Assembly: GCA_900609035.2 (NCBI GenBank)
Contig: UXAT02000051.1
Location: 1-64,000 of the forward strand
From: Candidatus Defluviicoccus seviourii
GTDB taxonomy: Bacteria; Pseudomonadota; Alphaproteobacteria; Rhodospirillales; Defluviicoccaceae
Direction: 5' to 3'
Length of the DNA: 64,000 bases
The translations under genes and the position numbers were made by a program. The stretch's first letter is position 1. Each line of letters starts with the position of its first letter. A model generated the notes under the pieces. That model saw only the letters and a list, made by a program, of their open reading frames with translations. It was not told the DNA's origin and searched no databases. This document shows, piece after piece, positions 59,573 to 64,000 of the stretch.

Positions 59573-59843
59573 GAGCGGCGTTCTCCCTCAACAATCACCC
59601 GTTCCTTCGCCGGCTGGAGCACTACCTGCGGGCGGGCGAAGCGATCGGTTCACGGTTCCCATGGCAGACACATAACCGGTTCGCCGCGCTTGACCAACCA
59701 GCTTTTGTATGAACCGCACACTTTTGCCGCCATCAACCGGTCTTTTTCGTGCGCTCCGCCGGCTTTCCCCAGTCGGGACCAGTGGTTGCCCGCGCCAGTG
59801 GCGTGTCAGGTCTGCATATATCGCGGGGCCATAACCTGGCGTC

Positions 59844-60092
59844 TCAGCGCTTCTTGAACTTGGCAGCGATGGCGAGAAAAATGAGCGCGCCCGCGACCGC
59901 TGTGCCGATCGCGATCACCGGGTTCTTGGTCGACAGGCCAATGACATAGGCCAAGACACCGCCGACGATCGAGCCGATGACGCCGATGATCAGGTTGCCG
60001 GTGAGGCCGAAGCCGGATCCTTTGAGGAGCTTGCCGACGATCCAGCCAGCGATGATGCCAATGACGACGAAGGAGATCAGACTTGCGATCAT
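59844..60092 (-). CDS. GlsB/YeaQ/YmgE-family membrane stress protein
   Basis: The 82-aa protein has three membrane segments (LISFVVIGIIAGWIVGKLL, GNLIIGVIGSIVGGVLAYVI, IAIGTAVAGALIFLAI) and the family's glycine-rich pattern. GlsB/YeaQ proteins are transglycosylase-associated stress proteins of unknown exact action. Start ATG 60092. Between it and the PG-binding gene a 271-bp gap holds no gene. Convergent relative to nothing; same strand as argH. Confidence 0.88.
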   Translation of the reverse strand: MIASLISFVVIGIIAGWIVGKLLKGSGFGLTGNLIIGVIGSIVGGVLAYVIGLSTKNPVIAIGTAVAGALIFLAIAAKFKKR

Positions 60093-60147
60093 GACGCGTT
60101 TTCCCTCCTGCCCAGCCCCTTAATGTCCGCCCCTCAAGGCATGTCCG

Positions 60148-61593
60148 CTAAGAATCGCCGAGGAACCGAAGGCGTGCTGCCGCTGCGGCTTCGCGGACCC
60201 GCTCCGGCGCCGTCCCGCCCTCGGACGTCCGGCTCGCGACCGAGCGCTCGACGCCCAACACGCTGAAAACCTCATCCGTAATCGCCGGTTCGATCGCCTG
60301 CAGGGCGGCCAGCGGCAATTCCTCCAGCTTGCATCCGGCAGTCTCCGCCGCCTTGACGATCGCGCCGGCGACGTGATGGGCCCGGCGGAAGGCCAGTCCC
60401 TTGGCGCGCACGAGCCAGTCGGCGAGATCGGTTGCTGATGGAAAGCCGGTTTCCGCCGCAGCGCGCATCTGAGCCGTTTGGAACGTGGCCGTCCGCAGCA
60501 TCCCGGTCATCGCCGCCAGCGCGAGGCCCAGCGTATCGGCGGCATCGAACACCGGCTCTTTATCTTCTTGCAGATCCTTGGCGTAGGCGAGCGGCAGCCC
60601 CTTGACGACGGTAAGCAGCTGGACGAGTGCGCCCGCGAGCCGGCCGGTCTTGGCGCGAACGAGCTCGGCCGCGTCCGGGTTGCGCTTCTGCGGCATGATC
60701 GAGCTACCGGTCGAAAAGTCGTCGGCCAGCCGCAGGAAGGCGAATCGCTCACACGACCAGAGCACGATCTCCTCCGCCAGCCGCGACAGGTGGACGCCCA
60801 TCAGCGCGCCGGCGGCGAGAAACTCGATCGCGAAATCGCGGTCGGAGACGGCATCGAGCGAGTTGGCGCACGGCCGCTCGAAGCCAAGCGCTTGCGCTGT
60901 CTGCCGCCGGTCGATCGGAAACGAGGTGCCGGCGAGCGCGGCGGCCCCGAGCGGACATTCGTTCAGCCGGCGGCGGCAGTCGGCAAGCCGGCCGCGGTCG
61001 CGGCCCAGCATCTCGACATAGGCAAGGAGGTGATGGCCAAGGGTCACCGGCTGTGCCGCCTGCAGGTGCGTGAACCCCGGCATGATCGTCGCAGCGTGCG
61101 CTTCAGCGTGCCCGATCAGAACGGTCTGCAGCTCCTCAGCCGCCTGATCGAGGGCGTCGATCGCATCGCGGACCCACAGCCGGAAATCGGTCGCCACTTG
61201 GTCGTTGCGGGACCGCGCCGTGTGCAGGCGGCCGGCCGGCTCGCCGATCAGCGCCGCCAGCCGGCCCTCGACGTTCATGTGCACATCTTCGAGCGCGCGC
61301 TCGAGCGGCAAGGTGCCGGCGTCCGCCTCCGCCTTGATCCGCGCAAGGCCGGCAAGGATGGCGTTGCCGTCCGTCTCGGATATGATGCCCTGGCGAATGA
61401 GCATGGCCGCGTGCGCCGCGGACGCGCGGAGATCCTGCGGTAGCAGGCGGTGATCAAAGTCGATCGAGACGTTGATCGCCTCCATGACTGCCGACGGGCC
61501 GGCCGCGAAGCGCCCGCCCCAGATACTGCTGGCGGGGCGCTCGCCGGTGGGCGGCGAAGTCGGAGCCGGGGGCGCTGCGGCAGGCTCGGTCAT
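60148..61593 (-). CDS. argH: Argininosuccinate lyase
   Basis: Cleaves argininosuccinate to arginine and fumarate. The 481-aa fumarase-superfamily protein has the signature [16 protein letters not shown] with the catalytic Ser. It also has [10 protein letters not shown] at the start, [18 protein letters not shown], and [17 protein letters not shown]. The ATG at 61593 is preferred over 61626. Divergent from the TlpA-like gene by 36 bp, an arrangement seen in many Rhodospirillales. Confidence 0.97.
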   Translation of the reverse strand: MTEPAAAPPAPTSPPTGERPASSIWGGRFAAGPSAVMEAINVSIDFDHRLLPQDLRASAAHAAMLIRQGIISETDGNAILAGLARIKAEADAGTLPLERALEDVHMNVEGRLAALIGEPAGRLHTARSRNDQVATDFRLWVRDAIDALDQAAEELQTVLIGHAEAHAATIMPGFTHLQAAQPVTLGHHLLAYVEMLGRDRGRLADCRRRLNECPLGAAALAGTSFPIDRRQTAQALGFERPCANSLDAVSDRDFAIEFLAAGALMGVHLSRLAEEIVLWSCERFAFLRLADDFSTGSSIMPQKRNPDAAELVRAKTGRLAGALVQLLTVVKGLPLAYAKDLQEDKEPVFDAADTLGLALAAMTGMLRTATFQTAQMRAAAETGFPSATDLADWLVRAKGLAFRRAHHVAGAIVKAAETAGCKLEELPLAALQAIEPAITDEVFSVLGVERSVASRTSEGGTAPERVREAAAAARLRFLGDS

Positions 61594-61629
61594 GACGGCG
61601 TCGACGCCGGAGGATGAGGGAAGCAAGGC

Positions 61630-62190
61630 ATGATGCGCGCGGTCCTGACGCTAGTCTTCACGGTGATTGTCACGATCTTGGCCGTCGACGCAAGCGCCGC
61701 GACCGGCGACTGCAGCGCTGCGCCGGCGACGATCGGCCGTTTTCAGCCGGCCGCGCAGTCGCAAGCGGCGCCGACGGTTCCGTTCTATGACGCCGCCGGA
61801 AAGGCGCGGACCTTCGCCGACTACCCCGGCCAGCCGCTGATCGTCAACCTGTGGGCGACCTGGTGCCCGCCATGCGTGCAGGAGATGCCGGCCCTCGACC
61901 GCCTTGTTGAGCTGCTACGGGCGGAGCGGGCCGCCGTGCTCGCGCTCTCCTCCGATCGCGAGGGAGCACCGGTCGTGCAACGGTTCTTCGAGGTTCACGC
62001 CATCCGCCGGCTTGAGATCCTGGTTGACCGCAAGACGGCGGTGACGCGTGCTCTGGCTGCCCCCGGCCTGCCAACGACCATCGTGTTCGATCGCAACGGC
62101 CGCGAGCTGGGCCGCGTCGTCGGTGTCGCGGAGTGGGATGCGCCGGAGACGCTCGCCTTCCTCAAGCGCTGCCTTGGCGGGCAGCCATGA
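61630..62190 (+). CDS. TlpA-like thiol-disulfide oxidoreductase
   Basis: The 186-aa periplasmic thioredoxin-fold protein has a signal peptide ([19 protein letters not shown]) and the active site [17 protein letters not shown], the WCxxC motif of TlpA/ResA proteins. It probably keeps cysteines of c-type cytochromes or copper proteins reduced; the partner is unknown. A cis-Pro equivalent is at [11 protein letters not shown]. The first ATG at 61630 and the next at 61633 are both possible. Overlaps the next gene by ATGA. Confidence 0.85.
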   Translation: MMRAVLTLVFTVIVTILAVDASAATGDCSAAPATIGRFQPAAQSQAAPTVPFYDAAGKARTFADYPGQPLIVNLWATWCPPCVQEMPALDRLVELLRAERAAVLALSSDREGAPVVQRFFEVHAIRRLEILVDRKTAVTRALAAPGLPTTIVFDRNGRELGRVVGVAEWDAPETLAFLKRCLGGQP

Positions 62191-63233
62191 GGGGAGGCGG
62201 AGCGGCGCCCGGACCTGCTGCGGCCGGCAGCGAGGCAGAGTCACCGACTGCGGACCGGCTGCGCATCGCCACCTTCAACCTCGAAAATCTCGGCGACAGC
62301 GCACAGCCGCACGCAACGCTGGCCGAACGGGTGCGTCTGTTGCGGCCGCAACTGCTGCGGCTGCGCGCGGATGTTCTGTGCCTGCAGGAGGTTGACGCAC
62401 AGCGCGGCAGCGACGGCGAACCGCGCCGCCTCGATGCCCTCGATGCGCTCCTGGCCGGAACGCCCTATGCCGCATTCCACCGCCTCACCACCTTCAGCCG
62501 CTCGCACGGCGGGCCGCGCGACAAGCACAACGTCGTTATTCTCAGCCGGCTGCCGATCGTGAACGGCCGCCAGGTCCTGCACGACCTCGTTCAACCGCCG
62601 CTCTATAAGGCTGCCACCGGCGATGGTGCGACCGCTGCCATCACCTGGGACCGGCCTATTCTGCACGCAACTCTTCAGGCCGAGGCCGGCTGGACGCTCG
62701 ATGTTGTCAACGTGCATTTGCGGGCGCCGCGCGCCGCCTTCATCGAAGGCGGCAAGGCGAGCGCGTCCGTCTGGCGCACCATGTCCGGGTGGGCGGAGGG
62801 GTTCTTTCTTGCCGCCGTCAAAGCCGCCGGCCAGGCGTTGGAGGTGCGGCTCGTGGTCGACCAGTTGTTCGATGCCGACCCGGAGGCGCGGATCGTCGTC
62901 TGCGGCGATTTCAATGCCGATTCTCACGAGGCGCCGGTGCGCACCATCCGCGGCGACGAGGAGGATGCTGGCAACGCGCACCTCGCCTTCCGCACGCTGG
63001 TGCCGGCCGAGCGCTCGCTTGCCGATTCCCGCCGCTTCTCCGTCCTGCATCACGGCCGGCCGCGCATGCTCGATCATCTCCTGCTGTCGCGCGCCCTTCT
63101 GGCCTGGTACTGCGGCATGGAGGTCCACAACGAAGCGCTCGGCGACGAGGCGGTGACACCACAAGCGCTGGTGGGCACGCCGGCCTCCTTCCACGCGCCG
63201 CTCGTGGCGGAGTTCCGTGTCGCTGCCGATTGA
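62187..63233 (+). CDS. Endonuclease/exonuclease/phosphatase-family protein
   Basis: The 348-aa EEP fold has IATFNLENLGDSA, the catalytic Glu in DVLCLQEVDAQRGSDGE, VVILSRLP, DVVNVHLRAP, VVCGDFNADSHEAPV, and a final DHLLLSRAL and HAPLVAEF. Such proteins are nucleases or phosphodiesterases, and no more specific call is safe. ATG 62187 overlaps the TlpA-like stop. No signal peptide is evident, despite the neighbour being secreted. Confidence 0.85.
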   Translation: MRGGGAAPGPAAAGSEAESPTADRLRIATFNLENLGDSAQPHATLAERVRLLRPQLLRLRADVLCLQEVDAQRGSDGEPRRLDALDALLAGTPYAAFHRLTTFSRSHGGPRDKHNVVILSRLPIVNGRQVLHDLVQPPLYKAATGDGATAAITWDRPILHATLQAEAGWTLDVVNVHLRAPRAAFIEGGKASASVWRTMSGWAEGFFLAAVKAAGQALEVRLVVDQLFDADPEARIVVCGDFNADSHEAPVRTIRGDEEDAGNAHLAFRTLVPAERSLADSRRFSVLHHGRPRMLDHLLLSRALLAWYCGMEVHNEALGDEAVTPQALVGTPASFHAPLVAEFRVAAD

Positions 63234-63372
63234 ACGCCGGTGCCGGCCGCGCGCCGGAGCAAGCGGATCCGGGACGATACGGCCTTGTTGTCAGGGGGCG
63301 GCAGGCGGTCTAGGGTTGGATGATAGTGAGGAACACGGGCGAGGGGGCGCGGCAACCGCGGATGAGCAAACG

Positions 63373-63789
63373 ATGAGACGATCAGCCCAGGGTGTCGTGG
63401 CCGGCACCGTTCTCGTGGTCGCGTCCCTTACGGTCGCGGCTTGCTCTGACCCTGCGGAGTGGTGGCAAAGCAGGGTCGAGACCGGCCGTGGAACGTGGGA
63501 ACATCCGTCCAAGCCGTGGGAGCAGTGGGATACCGATCGCGCCGAGTGTCGCCTTGTCGCGCGCGACGAGGCCGAGCGCGACTTTGCCATCCAGCAGCAA
63601 GGCGGCGGCGGGGGGGACTACTCCCGCCTGCAGCCGCTCAGGACGTCGGTCGACCGCTTCGAAGCTTCGCAGCGCCAAGAGCAACTCTACGAGCGCTGTC
63701 TCAGCGACCGCGGTTACCGGCGGGTGCAGCGCGACGAGCGGAGTGGTAGCAGGGGCCCATCTCCTGCTCCCGAGGCTGCGGGCCGGTAA
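63373..63789 (+). CDS. Putative lipoprotein
   Basis: The 138-aa protein has a type II signal sequence with the lipobox LTVAAC (Cys about residue 24). The mature part is short, basic/polar, with tryptophans (WWQSRVE, WEQWDT) and CRL and CLSD cysteines. No family recognised. The frame upstream to 63217 is not conserved. The ATG at 63373 follows GCAAACG only weakly, so the start is tentative. Last complete gene in the window. Confidence 0.65.
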   Translation: MRRSAQGVVAGTVLVVASLTVAACSDPAEWWQSRVETGRGTWEHPSKPWEQWDTDRAECRLVARDEAERDFAIQQQGGGGGDYSRLQPLRTSVDRFEASQRQEQLYERCLSDRGYRRVQRDERSGSRGPSPAPEAAGR

Positions 63790-63868
63790 GACGGCTTCTC
63801 ACCCCATCACGGCGCGGCCGGCAGCCAACAGGGGGGCTCCTGCTCAGCCCGTTAATCAGTCCGCAGTT

Positions 63869-64000
63869 TTAGGCTGCGATCGACTTCCGCGCCGTCCGTT
63901 CGGTTTCGCTGCTGCTGTCACGTGCCGTGGCCACATGACCCAGGGCCGCATCGCCGCGATACAGGGACTCTGTGCTGAAGTCGGCCGGGCTCAGGCGATG
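63869..64000 (-). CDS. Partial C-terminal fragment of an unknown protein
   Basis: From the window edge, 43 codons run open on the minus strand to a TAA at 63869-63871, giving HRLSPADFSTESLYRGDAAL and a Ser/Thr/Glu-rich tail. The start lies outside. The family cannot be told. Between the lipoprotein stop (63789) and this there are 79 bp. Confidence 0.35.
   Translation of the reverse strand, partial: HRLSPADFSTESLYRGDAALGHVATARDSSSETERTARKSIAA

Noticed and set aside
63234..63372. Possible start codon pairs and leader upstream of the lipoprotein
   Set aside because: The ATGAGCAAACGATGA overlap is a four-codon frame with no support; treated as non-coding.

Overview
The window is high-GC DNA whose gene content and order fit an alphaproteobacterium, most likely of the Rhodospirillales. 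The main reasons are the chain kdsD-lptC-lptA-lptB-rpoN-hpf-ptsN, a CheZ-like phosphatase, DUF1674, DUF3305/DUF3306 and DUF6494 genes, a long Sua5-type threonylcarbamoyl-AMP synthase, and the leucine/isovalerate (liu) operon. It is chromosomal: two tRNAs (Lys-UUU, Gly-GCC) and many housekeeping genes are present, and there is no replicon or phage module.

Layout. 0.2-6.4 kb: LPS precursor and LPS export genes, sigma-54, hibernation factor and EIIA-Ntr, all rightward. 6.4-10.3 kb: small unknown gene, tRNA-Lys, coaD and gyrA, leftward. 10.5-15.6 kb: CheZ-like gene, a REP-like palindrome, a 1041-aa DUF4062-NACHT-FGE-fold protein (candidate immune receptor), higBA and an orphan VapB-type antitoxin. 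15.7-20.2 kb: liuABC operon (without the biotin carboxylase gene) and a two-domain universal stress protein. 20.5-27.4 kb: xseA/purD, rfbCD, an ELM1-family protein and a GT8-like protein, with two copies of a 115-bp double-hairpin element. 27.5-36.4 kb: brnTA, an FAD oxidoreductase, Sua5, CysQ, a complete AmmeMemoRadiSam set and two more toxin-antitoxin pairs. 36.5-40 kb: DUF3306/DUF3305, a polyferredoxin and DUF6494, normally formate-dehydrogenase partners but without the enzyme here. 40-49 kb: an AT-richer membrane gene, a Tat-exported Fe/Mn-SOD, pyrE, a TPR membrane protein, XdhC-like, a membrane glycosyltransferase, an AHL synthase with a lux-box-like site, and a GST. 49-64 kb: a structured AT-richer gap, thpR, aldo-keto reductase, DUF1674, htpX-rsmB, methyltransferase, purH, an MFS carrier, tRNA-Gly, a repeat-rich PG-binding protein, a GlsB-like protein, argH, a TlpA-like protein, an EEP-family protein and a lipoprotein.

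The most unusual items are: (1) the DUF4062-NACHT-FGE receptor, whose C-terminus resembles the targets of diversity-generating retroelements; (2) the paired 115-bp two-hairpin elements, which keep the same architecture and length but differ in stem sequence; (3) an rsmB reading frame with no ATG/GTG/TTG for its first domain, apparently started by CTG in a CTGA overlap with htpX; (4) a solo AHL synthase with a CTG-N10-CAG site upstream. All calls come from reading the sequence. No database or alignment was run, so family assignments rest on recognised motifs.
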